A DNA stretch of 64,000 nt from positions 1,674,001 to 1,738,000 of the forward strand of contig NZ_UPHU01000001.1 of the NCBI RefSeq assembly GCF_900566075.1, read 5' to 3'. Numbering within the stretch: position 1 is the stretch's first letter; each line of letters opens with the position of its first letter. The notes below the pieces were generated by a model, which saw nothing but the letters and a program-made list of their open reading frames with translations, was not told the origin of the DNA and searched no databases. Both the position numbers and the translations under genes were made by a program. Shown piece by piece: positions 1 to 9,328 of the stretch. The stretch is from Mycobacterium pseudokansasii (GTDB lineage Bacteria > Actinomycetota > Actinomycetes > Mycobacteriales > Mycobacteriaceae).

Positions 1-128
1 GTCTTCAACTCGGATTGAACGGCGTACGGATGACACGGAAGACTCCCTGAATATGACAGTTAGCTCCACCAGTTGATGGGCCGGGTGGGCGGCCCATTTT
101 CGGGCTACAGCCATCACAGAGACCCCCG

Positions 129-467
129 TCACAGACCGAGGTATCGCGCCACGGCGTGTTCCACTCGGCCATTTCGTCGGCCATTTCGTCACGGTCCAGA
201 TAGTCGACCGGATCGCCATGCACATAGACGATGCACAGAGACGATGTCGATCGTCCGGATCTGGTCCACCAGGAACCGTGTCTTTGCACCCATGATTTCC
301 AGCTCTGGGCGGAAGACCGCAGGCTGGGCCTGTGTCGACGTCGGTACTACAGTTACGACACGCCACGGCATCGAGCCGGGACTGATGACCACGGCGTAGC
401 GCCGCCCGCGTTGCTCGTGCCCGCGCTTCGCATGACCGAAGTCGACCCGGTAGACCGCTCCGCGCAT
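129..467 (-). pseudogene. MazF/PemK-type toxin, frameshifted
   Basis: MazF-family endoribonuclease toxin of a type II toxin-antitoxin pair. The ATG at 467 opens with [11 protein letters not shown], typical of the family, and overlaps the antitoxin stop. The frame stays good to IRTIDIVSVH and then reads a wrong tail to a stop at 189-191, giving 92 aa. The missing family C-terminus (GDPVDYLDRDEMA) is in another frame just downstream. The shift comes from a 13-bp near-perfect tandem duplication (221-233/234-246). A second, in-frame 12-bp duplication lies at 167-178/179-190. A missing G near 164-166 then returns the sequence to the original frame, ending VEHAVARYLGL and a stop at 129-131. The toxin is probably inactive unless these are assembly errors. 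Confidence 0.8.
221..246. repeat. 13-bp tandem duplication inside mazF
   Basis: CACATAGACGATG is followed directly by CACAGAGACGATG (one mismatch). Removing one unit restores the MazF reading frame from SVH into GDPVDYLDRDEMA, so this duplication is the inactivating lesion. It adds 13 bp and so shifts the frame by one. Confidence 0.9.
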
Positions 468-667
468 CACCACGCGTCCGGTTCGGTGGAGACGTCCTCG
501 TCTCGAAGCCGCTCAGCGTCGGTGCGAGCCTGCTTGATCCACACTTCCCGTTCCAGCAGCTGCAGTGCCCGCCGGATGACGTCGCTCTTGCGTTCGCCGC
601 TGCGCATTGCGGCCTTGATGATCTCTTCATCTTTTACAGTAGGTCGGAAGCCGATGGTCGCCGTCAT
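467..667 (-). CDS. RHH-type antitoxin of the mazF relic
   Basis: Small antitoxin of 66 aa, read from the ATG at 667 ([17 protein letters not shown]); an in-frame upstream start at 715 only adds a poor leader. The N-terminal strand followed by helices containing [20 protein letters not shown] fits a ribbon-helix-helix DNA-binding fold, which normally represses its own promoter and neutralises the toxin. Its TGA overlaps the toxin ATG by one base, so the pair was translationally coupled. With the toxin gene broken it is now probably an orphan antitoxin that might still cross-react with other MazF proteins. Confidence 0.7.
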   Translation of the reverse strand: MTATIGFRPTVKDEEIIKAAMRSGERKSDVIRRALQLLEREVWIKQARTDAERLRDEDVSTEPDAW

Positions 668-956
668 GACGACGAAGATATGCCGACGTTGCACAACCGT
701 CGAGCAATTGTTCAACGCGCAATCGGCACCCCGACGGCTGTGTTCGTCATCTCCCTGACCCGTTTGAAGCGAACAGCCCGGCCATCGCTACCAGACATCC
801 CACCGCTTCGGGGGTTCTTCCTAGGTGACGTCCACCTGGCAGCCGGTTTCCGGCAAACCGCTACGTGATGACCCGGCCTCGTCATAAGCTCCGGCTACTC
901 GGAGATCGGTATCGGCTGGGCAACACGACGGGTTGCCCGAAGGGTGGAGCGGCACG

Positions 957-2141
957 GTGTCGTATGTTTTTGCGTTTCCCGAGCTGATGTCCGGCGCGGC
1001 CACAGATGTGGCTTCGATTGGTTCGATGGTCGCGACCGCAAACCAGGGCATGGCCACTGCCACCACTGCGGTAGTGGCCGCAGCCGAGGATGAGGTGTCA
1101 GAGGCGATCGCGGCCTTCTTCTCCGCCCACGGCCGGGACTATTTGGCCCTCAGCGCGCAGGCGGCGGCTTTCCATGAGCGGTTCGTGCAGGCATTGACCG
1201 GCGCTGCCGGGGCGTATGCCACCGCCGAAGCGGCCGGCGCTGCGCCTCTTGCGACCTTTGAGCAGGCGGTGCTCGGCATCCAGCTGGAAATCCAGCAGAT
1301 CCCCACGACGATTGCCGCCGGATTCAGCTCCGGGCTCGCATCTTTGACTTCAATCCCGGGTAATCCACTCCTGATGCTGCTTGCCAGCGACATCCCGCCG
1401 CTGTCGTGGGTGTTGGGCAACTCCCCGCCGCCACTGTTGAATTTGCTGCTGGGGCAAACGGTGCAGTACACCACCTATCAGGGGATGAGCGTCGTGCAGA
1501 TCACGCCGGCCGCTCCAACCGGCGAATACGTGGTTGCCCTGCACGGTGGCGCGTACATTCTCCCGGCCTCGTTGTTCCACTGGATCAACTACTCGGTGAC
1601 GGCCTACCAGACCGGCGCGACCTTCGAAGTGCCGATTTACCCGTTGCTACAGCAAGGTGGTACCGCTGCAACGGTCGTTCCCCAAACAGCCGGGTTCATC
1701 TCGTCGCAGATCGCGCAACACGGAGCCCAGAATGTCAGCGTGGTCGGCGACTCCGCGGGCGGCAACCTCGCACTGGGGGCCGTCCAATACTTGGTCAGCC
1801 AATCCAAACCGGTACCTTCGTCGATGGTGTTGCTGTCTCCGTGGCTGGATGTGGGGACTGGGGGACTCGGCGCGGCGTGGGCAGGCAATCTACCTGCGAA
1901 CAACTATCTGGTGAGCCCGCTGTATGGGTCACTTGACGGTCTTCCGCCGACGTATGTCTACTCCGGCTCGCTGGATCCACTTGCACAACAAGCCGCCGTC
2001 CTCCAGCAAGCAGCGTTAGCCCAAGGGGCCCCGATGAGCTTCGCCTTGGAACCCGGCGGAATTCACGACTGGATTCTGCTGACTCCGGGCGGGTTGTTGT
2101 ACTGGCCGCAGATCAACCAGCAACTCGGGATCGTGGCCTGA
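957..2141 (+). CDS. lipY: PE-domain lipase, LipY family
   Basis: Surface-targeted lipase of 394 aa. Residues 1-95 or so are a PE domain (SYVFAFPELM, then an Ala-rich helical hairpin with a YxxxE-like segment), the module that sends LipY through the ESX-5 secretion system. The C-terminal hormone-sensitive-lipase domain has the HGGAYI oxyanion motif at H196 and a Ser266 (GDSAGG)/Asp340/His370 triad, for hydrolysis of triacylglycerol or other long-chain esters. I chose the GTG at 957 because it gives the standard PE start and follows AAGGGTGGAG. Relative to the PPE-lipase at 7289 it lacks about 16 residues between SPWLDVG and WAGNL, near the cap, which could alter activity. Confidence 0.9.
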   Translation: MSYVFAFPELMSGAATDVASIGSMVATANQGMATATTAVVAAAEDEVSEAIAAFFSAHGRDYLALSAQAAAFHERFVQALTGAAGAYATAEAAGAAPLATFEQAVLGIQLEIQQIPTTIAAGFSSGLASLTSIPGNPLLMLLASDIPPLSWVLGNSPPPLLNLLLGQTVQYTTYQGMSVVQITPAAPTGEYVVALHGGAYILPASLFHWINYSVTAYQTGATFEVPIYPLLQQGGTAATVVPQTAGFISSQIAQHGAQNVSVVGDSAGGNLALGAVQYLVSQSKPVPSSMVLLSPWLDVGTGGLGAAWAGNLPANNYLVSPLYGSLDGLPPTYVYSGSLDPLAQQAAVLQQAALAQGAPMSFALEPGGIHDWILLTPGGLLYWPQINQQLGIVA

Positions 2142-2255
2142 GCGCAGGGTGCTGAACCAGCCGCCGTCAGGACTGACGCGCGACGGTCACGGGGAGAGGC
2201 CGATAACGGTTCTCCCCATACGAATTGAGCGACGAATTGTGCGCTACGGCCGGTC

Positions 2256-2303
2256 GGTGCGCTGGTGCGCTGGTGCGCTGGTGCGCTGGTGTGCTGGTGC
2301 GCT
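2256..2303. repeat. 8-bp minisatellite, six units
   Basis: Six consecutive copies of GGTGCGCT; the fifth is GGTGTGCT. The array sits in the convergent gap after the PE-lipase and reaches into the stop codon (2302-2304) of the minus-strand gene. Eight-base units are prone to slippage, so copy number may vary between strains. Confidence 0.95.
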
Positions 2304-2961
2304 AGCCATCGCTTGCGCGGGCTTTTATCGCGTCCTGAGAGATGTAAACGTCGAATGCACCGGGCGCGGCGATGACAGCGTTGCCGTACGCAGCGCGAAC
2401 GAACGGCTTGGTCCACCACTTTCCGCCGCGCATGTTGTCGAAAAAGTCACCGTCGCCGCCGTTGAGCATGATCTGGTGCTGTGTCGGCGACACCCCGTCG
2501 AGGCGTTGACCGAACAGGCGGGTCACCTTGTAACCGGAATGCATGCCCAGGATATTCACCCAGTGCTGGAGCTCGACAATGCCGGCCTGTAGCGCCCACA
2601 TGTCGCCCTCGACATCGTAAGTCTGATGGGCAGATGCCTTGCCCGCGTCATCGTAGAGCGTGAGATCGACGTTGAGGCGGTGCGCCTCGTTGCCGACCGC
2701 CGTCGCCACCACGTGAGCCGCTTTGACTTCGCCAGTCAGACCCACATACGTCTGGACCAGTGTGGCGAACCAGAGCAGCAGAATCGAGACAACCAGTAGC
2801 ACAACGCCGCCGGCCGCTCGTCCGGGCCGGAATTGCAGTCGGCGTCCCCGCGGCGCCGACTCCGCTGAACTCGAATGCACAGTCCGGCGTCGCCCGACCA
2901 CGGCCGACAGCAACATCAGCACGGCGGCAACGGCCACGCCGGCCAGCACGATCTGCAGCAC
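2302..2961 (-). CDS. two-segment membrane protein, unknown function
   Basis: A 219-aa protein I do not recognise beyond being a conserved mycobacterial-type membrane protein. It has an N-terminal hydrophobic segment (about residues 3-22), a basic Arg-rich stretch, a second membrane segment near 50-70 (GGVVLLVVSILLLWFATLV) and a C-terminal soluble domain of about 145 residues ending at the 8-bp repeat. The soluble domain is probably on one face of the membrane and contains aromatic-rich GGKWWTKPFVRAAYG. The start is a GTG with no clear Shine-Dalgarno, so the N-terminus is uncertain. It lies just downstream of the kinase gene on the same strand. Confidence 0.6.
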   Translation of the reverse strand: MLQIVLAGVAVAAVLMLLSAVVGRRRTVHSSSAESAPRGRRLQFRPGRAAGGVVLLVVSILLLWFATLVQTYVGLTGEVKAAHVVATAVGNEAHRLNVDLTLYDDAGKASAHQTYDVEGDMWALQAGIVELQHWVNILGMHSGYKVTRLFGQRLDGVSPTQHQIMLNGGDGDFFDNMRGGKWWTKPFVRAAYGNAVIAAPGAFDVYISQDAIKARASDG

Positions 2962-3026
2962 GCCGAACTGGTGAGGGTAGGTCCCAACCCCAGTTGTACC
3001 CGCTCACGTCTTACGGAGGAGAAACT

Positions 3027-4820
3027 CTACCCAGCCGCCCGCAGGGTGATCTCGGAGATTGCCGTCCGGCTCTCGCCGTTGGTGGTGCCCAAGGTGGAGA
3101 TCCACACCAGCACATTGGAAGTCTTATCCCGGTCATGCACCGGGATAACGTTGTGCCCCGGTTGCAGCGCCGTGTTCGGGGTCAGCGCGGTGGTGTCGGC
3201 CAATTTGGTCGGGGTCTGGCTGGGCGACGAACGGATCTGCACCTGGGTTCCCGTGCTGGACACGTCGATCGTCACGGCGCTCAGCGCGGTCGGCTGGGAC
3301 AGGTGCAGCAACAGCCCCATCCCCTCGATGAACTTCGGAAAGGGGACCGCGTCCCGATAGGTGACGGTGGACCACGCCGTGTTCGGGTTGCCGTCGATCG
3401 CCAAGCCGGCCTGCTGCGGATTGTCGGGGGCGCCGTCGGGTGAAAAGACGGTTGCGCTGACCGGCTTGACGATTGGTCCGGGTCGGGTCCGGCCGCCGAA
3501 ACCGTCTCTGAAGTACACAACGGCCGCCGCGGCCAACACGATGACACCGACGACGGCGACGAGCGCAGCGATCCACAGTTTTCTGCGTTTCGGCGCCTTG
3601 TCTCGCGGCGGTTTGGCCGGCATCTCCGGCGGGCGTCGTCTCGGACGAGCTCCTGCAGACAAGTTGACGATTTTGTCGGCGTCGAGGGTCTGACCGTCCC
3701 ACAGACCGGTGATCTCGACCTCGTCCCCATCCGCGAGCTGACCCGCTACGAGGTCAGTTTGTATCTCGACGGAAAGCGGATCCCGCCCGTTGCCCAGCGG
3801 CTCATACGGGACTACTTGAAACGACAAGATCCCGACCTGAGATTGAGCTCCGGCCGCGCTTTGCGTGACGGCGCGTGCGGTCCCGTGAACAACCAGACGC
3901 TCGAGGCGCTGGGTGGCCGGACGTCCGCCCGAACCGAGGTCCTCGGCGGGACCCGGCGCCGCCGCCAAAGCGGCATCGCGGCGGGGGCCCTGCTGCGTGA
4001 GAGCCAGGGCGAACTCGGTGCACGTCGGGTACCGCTGGCTGGGATCTTTGGCCAGCGCCCTTGCCAGCACGGCGTCGAGGTGCGCGAGCTCGGGTCGGCG
4101 CTCCGAGATCCGCGGTGGCGGCGTATTGAGATGGTTGCTGACGACGACGGCGCGATTCGAGTCCTGAAAAGGTGGGGCGCCAGTTAACAGGTAGAACGTT
4201 GTCGCAGCCAGCGCATACTGATCTGCGCGGCCGTCAAGTGGCTTGCCCAGCAGCTGCTCGGGGGCCACGTAACTGATGGTTCCGATGGCGACGTTGACGT
4301 CGGTGAGGTTGCTGACGTCGTCGATTCTGCGAGCGATGCCGAAATCGGTTAACAGCACCCTGCGCCGGTGGCCATCGGGCGCGGTCACCAGGATGTTCTC
4401 GGGCTTGACGTCACGATGGAGCAGACGTCGATCATGACCGAAGTCCAGCGCATCGGCCACCGCCGTCACGATTTCCGCGACGTCTTGCTCTGGCATGCCG
4501 TCCGGGTAGCGCTCCCGGACCAACCGGCCCGCGTCGGTGCCGTCCACGTACTCCATCGAGATCCACAGCCGGCCGTTGAACTCGCCACGATCGAGAACGC
4601 CGACGATATGGGGGTGCCACAGCGTCGCTGCCAATTCGGCTTCGCGCTTGAATCGCGCCTGAAACTCCTGGTCTGCTGTGGCGGCCAAGGACAACACCTT
4701 CAGCGCGTCGTGACGCGGCAGACGGGGATGCTGGGCGAGGTAGACCTCACCCATCCCACCGGTGCCGAGGAGGCGCTGAATCACGTAGCCAGCGAATACC
4801 TCGCCGTTGTCGAACGGCAT
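3027..4820 (-). CDS. receptor-type Ser/Thr protein kinase (PknF-like)
   Basis: Transmembrane Hanks-type kinase, 597 aa. The kinase domain (about residues 12-275) has the Gly loop GTGGMGEV, Lys41, the HRDVKPEN catalytic loop with Asp137, DFG at 159-161 and the activation segment ending [11 protein letters not shown] linker of roughly 110 residues follows, then a basic patch and a single membrane helix near 415-438. The extracellular C-terminal domain of about 155 residues has [12 protein letters not shown], a signature of discoidin-like sensor domains, so it may bind a cell-wall ligand. Linker Thr/Ser residues are likely autophosphorylation sites. It stands alone with its own promoter region. 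Confidence 0.88.
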   Translation of the reverse strand: MPFDNGEVFAGYVIQRLLGTGGMGEVYLAQHPRLPRHDALKVLSLAATADQEFQARFKREAELAATLWHPHIVGVLDRGEFNGRLWISMEYVDGTDAGRLVRERYPDGMPEQDVAEIVTAVADALDFGHDRRLLHRDVKPENILVTAPDGHRRRVLLTDFGIARRIDDVSNLTDVNVAIGTISYVAPEQLLGKPLDGRADQYALAATTFYLLTGAPPFQDSNRAVVVSNHLNTPPPRISERRPELAHLDAVLARALAKDPSQRYPTCTEFALALTQQGPRRDAALAAAPGPAEDLGSGGRPATQRLERLVVHGTARAVTQSAAGAQSQVGILSFQVVPYEPLGNGRDPLSVEIQTDLVAGQLADGDEVEITGLWDGQTLDADKIVNLSAGARPRRRPPEMPAKPPRDKAPKRRKLWIAALVAVVGVIVLAAAAVVYFRDGFGGRTRPGPIVKPVSATVFSPDGAPDNPQQAGLAIDGNPNTAWSTVTYRDAVPFPKFIEGMGLLLHLSQPTALSAVTIDVSSTGTQVQIRSSPSQTPTKLADTTALTPNTALQPGHNVIPVHDRDKTSNVLVWISTLGTTNGESRTAISEITLRAAG

Positions 4821-4922
4821 GCCCGAAAGCCTACAAACCGGCGCGGCCGGGTCGCGAATCCCGCCGATGAGGTGCAGGGTTGGGCCACGCGGCCGTCGCG
4901 TCGACGGTGACCTCTGAAGCAG

Positions 4923-5684
4923 TCACAGCTCATCCAGAAATTCGCGCACCGCGACGTTGAACGCTTCGGGCTGGTCCATGTTCGCCGCGTGCCCGGCGTT
5001 GTCGATGACCACTTTGCGCGCCGTGGGGATCTTGCGCGCCATGTAGTCGGCCCCGGCCAGGTAATCGGTGTCCTGGGCGCCGACGATCACCAGGGTGGGC
5101 ACCGTGATGCTGTCGAGCGACGTGATCACCCGAGCGTCCTTTTGCGCCATGACGCCGCGGGCGGCGCGCGGCAGCCCCTCGGGATGCTCATGCACCGCCT
5201 GCGTGAGTTCCGGCGAGACGTCGGCGGGCGCGTCGCCCCGCTCGAGTTGCCGGGCGCGTCGTTGCACCCACGCGTTCCACTTGGCGCGGGCCTCGTCGTT
5301 GCGGTAGCCCGGCCCCGTATCGACCAGCACCAGCGCGGCCACCCGCTGCGGATGGACGAGGTGGAAGGCCAGGGACAGGTAGCCGCCCAACGACATCCCG
5401 CCGAGCACGGCCCGGTCAGCCCCTGCCGCGTCGAGGACGGCCGCCATGTCGGCGACGCTGAGCTGCTCGGTGTAGGCATCCATGTCGTCGGGTGCGTCGC
5501 TGCTACCGTGGCCGCGCTGGTCCCAGACGATCACCGGCCGGTCCACGCTCAGGGCATCGACGTTGGGGTCCCACATGGCCGCGGTGGCGCCGAAACCGTG
5601 CGTGAGCAAAACCGGCACACCCCGCGCCAGCGGATTGTGCACCCGGAAGGCCAGCGTGACTCCGTCTCGCTGCAGTCGGTTCAC
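4923..5684 (-). CDS. alpha/beta hydrolase
   Basis: Cytoplasmic alpha/beta-fold hydrolase of 253 aa. It shows the oxyanion segment LLTHGFGAT, the nucleophile elbow GGMSLGG, a candidate acid in VGAQDTDYL and the catalytic histidine in DNAGHAAN. The architecture matches small esterases, lactonases and C-C hydrolases such as 3-oxoadipate enol-lactonase-like proteins; the substrate cannot be told. The GTG start overlaps a TGA in another frame (5681-5683), so it may have been coupled to a gene now reduced to a fragment upstream. Confidence 0.8.
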   Translation of the reverse strand: MNRLQRDGVTLAFRVHNPLARGVPVLLTHGFGATAAMWDPNVDALSVDRPVIVWDQRGHGSSDAPDDMDAYTEQLSVADMAAVLDAAGADRAVLGGMSLGGYLSLAFHLVHPQRVAALVLVDTGPGYRNDEARAKWNAWVQRRARQLERGDAPADVSPELTQAVHEHPEGLPRAARGVMAQKDARVITSLDSITVPTLVIVGAQDTDYLAGADYMARKIPTARKVVIDNAGHAANMDQPEAFNVAVREFLDEL

Positions 5685-5830
5685 GGCACCACCTCGGACC
5701 AGTGCTGGATGGCCGGGTAGAGCGCGTCGTGACGGGAAGCGACCAGCGCCGCACCGGGCCCGTCCGCCGGGTGATGATGCCCTCTACCTTCGTCTTGCCG
5801 GGTCCAGAGTCGACGGGTCAGCTGCTGCAC
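5681..5830 (-). pseudogene. small ORF or gene remnant coupled to hydrolase
   Basis: An open frame of 49 codons from a GTG at 5830, ending ALYPAIQHWSEVVP with its TGA overlapping the hydrolase GTG (GTGA). The overlap suggests translational coupling, but no ribosome-binding site precedes the GTG and I recognise no family. It is more likely the tail of a deleted gene than an independent peptide. Confidence 0.25.
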
Positions 5831-5848
5831 GTCAGACTCGGCGCTAAA

Positions 5849-6124
5849 CTAAAATCCGTTCTTTTGGCACTTGACAGTTCGGTTCTGACAAACCATTCCG
5901 ATACGGCCCCAGTCTTGCTCGACGCCTCCTGCTTTGCCCGGACGTAGCACCTGCGGATCCTGCGTGAATATCGGGGTGAAGAGAAAATCGTCGATTATGG
6001 CAGGCATGTCATCGTCTGGGTCTGCGGAAGCGATGCCGCTGCCGCCTAGCAGAGCCGTCACCCCTATTCCGGTGCTGGCTATCAGGATGGCCAGCACTGT
6101 GCGAGCGAACCTGTGCAGGGTCAT
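5849..6124 (-). CDS. small exported protein, unknown
   Basis: A 91-aa secreted protein. Residues 1-34 form a classic signal peptide: basic start MTLHRFAR, a hydrophobic core, and a cleavage-like ASA before DPDDD. The mature part of about 57 residues is acidic at the start and has two cysteines (MVCQNRTVKC) that could pair outside the cell. I do not recognise a family. It precedes the divergent MspA-like gene with a 223-bp gap that shows no other gene. Confidence 0.65.
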   Translation of the reverse strand: MTLHRFARTVLAILIASTGIGVTALLGGSGIASADPDDDMPAIIDDFLFTPIFTQDPQVLRPGKAGGVEQDWGRIGMVCQNRTVKCQKNGF

Positions 6125-6347
6125 TGATCGCCCTCTCTGCCATCTGCGCCATCTGCCACGAATCCCTGGCTATGCCTGAAGTTTACTCGCCAAGCACCTT
6201 TGGGCATTCCGGCAAACAGGAACTGCGGGGCCACCAGTGGTGAGCGACGCAGCCGTTGCCAGACTGCCTCTTCTGAATCGCAAACCGGCGACAAACGCGC
6301 AACAACTCTGATTTCGTCAACCAGCAAAGCCGTGAGGAAATGAGGCG

Positions 6348-7067
6348 GTGCTTAGCGTATCGGCTGTGATGCCGATTTCCGCGGTCGTTCGCCGTGCTGC
6401 GGTTCTGGCCGTGTGCCTCGTCATATCGATGACCGCGCCGTCGGCAGGTGCCCAACCCGACGCCGAACCCCCTCCCGGTGCAGTGCCACCGTCCGACGGG
6501 TCGGTACCTCCCGGCGCACCGGCTAGGGTGAACACTCCTGACGGCTGGGTCCTGGCCCTCGGCGCGAAGGACGAGAAACACGTTCCGGTGGCGCCGCTGA
6601 CCACCGCGCTGTCCTCCCGCGAATACCTCTCCAGCGGAATCTTTGGCGCTTCGCTAACCGGGCCGGAAGACCCCCGAGGCGTCCTGGAGGTCGGGTACGA
6701 GATCGGGTGCGGGATCGACCAGAGCACCTCCAACGGCTTCGTCATGGCAAATGGCAGCGGAGTCTCTCCCTCGCTCGCCGCCGAGCTGCCGCTGGGTCCC
6801 GGCCAGCCGCCGATCGTGATACCGCTGGCCAATGGGCAGTACAACAACGTGGTCAGCGTGGGCCTCAAGCCCGGATTCGTGGTCATCGTGCCGGTGGTCC
6901 GGAAAGAGTTCAAGGGGCCAAATCCCTGGATTATGATCAGCGACTTCCATATCAAGATCGACGGGTGCGTCGGCCAGTCGTTCATCCGCTCTTATGCGAC
7001 CATGACCCGCATTACCGATGAGTCCGACGTGGTGCTGTCCTACGTCGGTTCCACCAAGGCCGTCTGA
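6348..7067 (+). CDS. MspA-family porin-like protein
   Basis: Exported protein of 239 aa related to the MspA octameric outer-membrane porin of mycobacteria. A signal peptide ends near SAGAQ. A Pro-rich spacer (about 40-60) follows, then the MspA-like core: REYLSSGIFGASL, GVLEVGYEIGCGID and the C-terminal strand FIRSYATMTRITDESDVVL. It is longer than classical MspA because of the Pro-rich N-terminal extension, and carries two cysteines (GCGID, DGCVG) that could form a disulfide. It may be a channel or only a structural homologue. The GTG at 6348 is the longest start; a shorter start near 6366-6369 is possible. Confidence 0.75.
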   Translation: MLSVSAVMPISAVVRRAAVLAVCLVISMTAPSAGAQPDAEPPPGAVPPSDGSVPPGAPARVNTPDGWVLALGAKDEKHVPVAPLTTALSSREYLSSGIFGASLTGPEDPRGVLEVGYEIGCGIDQSTSNGFVMANGSGVSPSLAAELPLGPGQPPIVIPLANGQYNNVVSVGLKPGFVVIVPVVRKEFKGPNPWIMISDFHIKIDGCVGQSFIRSYATMTRITDESDVVLSYVGSTKAV

Positions 7068-7288
7068 TCGCGGTTGCCAAGACGATTGTCGTTCTGCGCC
7101 TGCAGGAATGAGTCCGTGGACGCGCGCTTCTTCGACGTCACCGGGTCCGTCCTTGACACGCCCGCCTGCTGGTTTCGGCAACTGACAGAGCGACTGCGAC
7201 AGAAACTCTTCGGCTAGAACCTGGGCGAGGTACGTTCCTGGAATAGGGCTGATCGAGGGGAACGAGGGAGAATCGAGGGGGAAAAGTA

Positions 7289-8935
7289 ATGACCTTTTCG
7301 GTGTGGCCGCCCGAGGTCAATTCGGTGTTGCTGCTTGCTGGACCGGGATCGGGGCCGATGCGGGAGGCGGCAGCGGCCTGGGACGGGATCGGCAGTGAAT
7401 TGAGCTCAGCGGCGAACGCATTCGGCTCGATAACCTCGGACCTGGGGGCTCAGGCCTGGCAAGGCGCGGCGTCGGCGTCCATGACGACCGCGGCAGCCCG
7501 GTACGTGGACTGGCTGGGAAGGGCAGCCGCTCAAGCCGAACGGTCAGCGGCCCAAGCCCGAGCGGCGGCCATCGCCTATGAAGCAGCGCTGGCCGGCATC
7601 GTGCACCCTGAACTGATCACCGCCAACCGCGGCCAATTGGTGTCGCTGGTGGTCTCTAACCTGTTCGGTCAAAACGCACCGGCGATCGCGGCTGCCGAGG
7701 CTGCCTACGAGCAGATGTGGGCTCAGGATGTCGTCGCGATGTGCGGATATCACAGCAATGCCGCGGCGACGGTCGCGCAGTTGGCCCCGTGGGAACAAGT
7801 GCTGCCCAATCTGCCTGGACTGCCGGGCGAATTCGCCAAAGTGATCGGGAACGGTTTCGCCTTGGTAGAGCAGGAAATTCAGCAGACTCCCACGGCACTG
7901 GCGGGCGCATTCACCCGAGTATCAGACACCCTCATCACCGGCATCTTCGGGTCACCGGCTAATCCGCCTTTCGCGGCAACGCAGACGGGAACCTTCACCG
8001 GCACACCATCGCTGGCGACAAGAATTGAAGAAGCCGCGCTGTGGCCGGTAAAACCCCTCCTGAATTTGTCCGGCCTGGAAACTCAAATCGCGTCGCCCGG
8101 GAGTCCGCTCCTGGCATTGTTTGCCAGCGATATCCCGCCGCTATCGTGGTTTCTCGGCAACTCCCCGCCACCGTTCTTGAATTTGCTGCTGGGAGAGACG
8201 GTCCAGTACACCACATACAACGGGATGAGCGTTGTACAGATCACGCCGGCTCATCCGACAGGTGAATACGTCGTCGCCATTCACGGTGGCGCGTTTATCT
8301 TTCCGCCCTCGTTCTTGCACTGGATCAATTACTCGGTGATGGCCCAGCAGACGGGCGCGACCGTTCAAGTCCCGATTTACCCGTTGCTGCAAGAAGGCGG
8401 TACCGCCGGCACGGTGGTACCCACGATGGCCGGTTTCATCTCCACGCAAATCGCTCAACATCAGCCGTCCAACGTCAGCGTGATCGGCGACTCCGCGGGC
8501 GGCAACCTCGCCCTGGCGGCTACCCAATACCTGGTGGACCACGGCGAGCCCGTACCGGCGTCGATGGTTCTGGTGTCGCCATGGCTAGACGTAGGAATGA
8601 CCAATCCGAACATTGCGTTAATCCAGGATCCGTTGCTTCCTGTCGGGCCTGCGCAGCAGATCGGCAAGGTGTGGGCAGGCAATCTCGGCGTGAACGACCC
8701 GCTGGTGAGTCCACTCAACGGCTCGCTGAGCGGACTGCCGCCAACATATGTCTACTCGGGCAACCTGGACATCCTGGCGGCCGACGTGTTGGTCCTGCAG
8801 CAAGCGGCGGCGACCCAAGGGGCCCCGATCAGCTTCGTCCTGGCCAACGGCCAGATTCACGACTGGATTCTGCTTACTCCCGACGGTGTCCAATACTGGC
8901 CGCAGATCAACCGGGAACTCGGTATCGCGGCCTGA
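7289..8935 (+). CDS. PPE-domain lipase, LipY family
   Basis: 548-aa surface lipase with a PPE targeting domain (residues 1 to about 180, start [12 protein letters not shown], with a WxG-type turn AQAWQGAAS) instead of the PE domain of its paralogue at 957. A linker and the hormone-sensitive-lipase domain follow, with HGGAFI at H332, Ser402 in GDSAGG, Asp494 and His524. Both domains point to ESX-5 export and ester or triacylglycerol hydrolysis at the cell surface. The catalytic halves of the two proteins share long near-identical stretches ([30 protein letters not shown]), so they arose by duplication with exchange of the targeting module. A purine-rich site (GAGGGGGAAAAG) precedes the ATG. 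Confidence 0.92.
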   Translation: MTFSVWPPEVNSVLLLAGPGSGPMREAAAAWDGIGSELSSAANAFGSITSDLGAQAWQGAASASMTTAAARYVDWLGRAAAQAERSAAQARAAAIAYEAALAGIVHPELITANRGQLVSLVVSNLFGQNAPAIAAAEAAYEQMWAQDVVAMCGYHSNAAATVAQLAPWEQVLPNLPGLPGEFAKVIGNGFALVEQEIQQTPTALAGAFTRVSDTLITGIFGSPANPPFAATQTGTFTGTPSLATRIEEAALWPVKPLLNLSGLETQIASPGSPLLALFASDIPPLSWFLGNSPPPFLNLLLGETVQYTTYNGMSVVQITPAHPTGEYVVAIHGGAFIFPPSFLHWINYSVMAQQTGATVQVPIYPLLQEGGTAGTVVPTMAGFISTQIAQHQPSNVSVIGDSAGGNLALAATQYLVDHGEPVPASMVLVSPWLDVGMTNPNIALIQDPLLPVGPAQQIGKVWAGNLGVNDPLVSPLNGSLSGLPPTYVYSGNLDILAADVLVLQQAAATQGAPISFVLANGQIHDWILLTPDGVQYWPQINRELGIAA

Positions 8936-9052
8936 TCCCGCAACCGACTGGCGACGGGTAGCCGGATAGGCGTCGCGCCGTTGTTTACGACCGCTCGGGC
9001 GGGGAACTCAATCAGCTGCTTCGGTTGTCCGCGACGACTGGCGGAAGGAGCC

Positions 9053-9328
9053 ATGGTGGCGGTCAAGAGTCTCGCCGGCTTCGCCGGCGCTTTTCATGAG
9101 GCCGTCGTTGCGGTACTGGATGCAATCGTCACCGCCGGGGACGAACGCCGCGAGCACCTCGAGCACGCCAAGCGCGCAGTCGAAAAGGCGTTACGCGATT
9201 CCCGCAGCGGCGCAGAGTGGTATCTGGCCGAGCACCTACGCCAGGGGATCAAGGACGTGGAGGCGCGAACGCGGGACGCCGCCTACTTTTCCTGGGCGCC
9301 GGCACCCGATCCGCGAGTTCGCAGATGA
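9053..9328 (+). CDS. small helical protein upstream of USP relic
   Basis: A 91-aa protein from the ATG at 9053, preceded by a good GAAGGAG site. It is almost entirely charged helix (AVVAVLDAIVTAGDERREHLEHAKRAVEKALRDSR) with no membrane segment. I do not recognise it. Its TGA overlaps the ATG of the broken universal stress protein gene (ATGA), so the two formed a coupled unit and it may have a stress-linked role. Confidence 0.5.
   Translation: MVAVKSLAGFAGAFHEAVVAVLDAIVTAGDERREHLEHAKRAVEKALRDSRSGAEWYLAEHLRQGIKDVEARTRDAAYFSWAPAPDPRVRR

Noticed and set aside
6125..6347. Minus-strand 68-aa ORF between the exported protein and the MspA-like gene
   Set aside because: No motif, no ribosome-binding site, and it spans the expected divergent promoter region.
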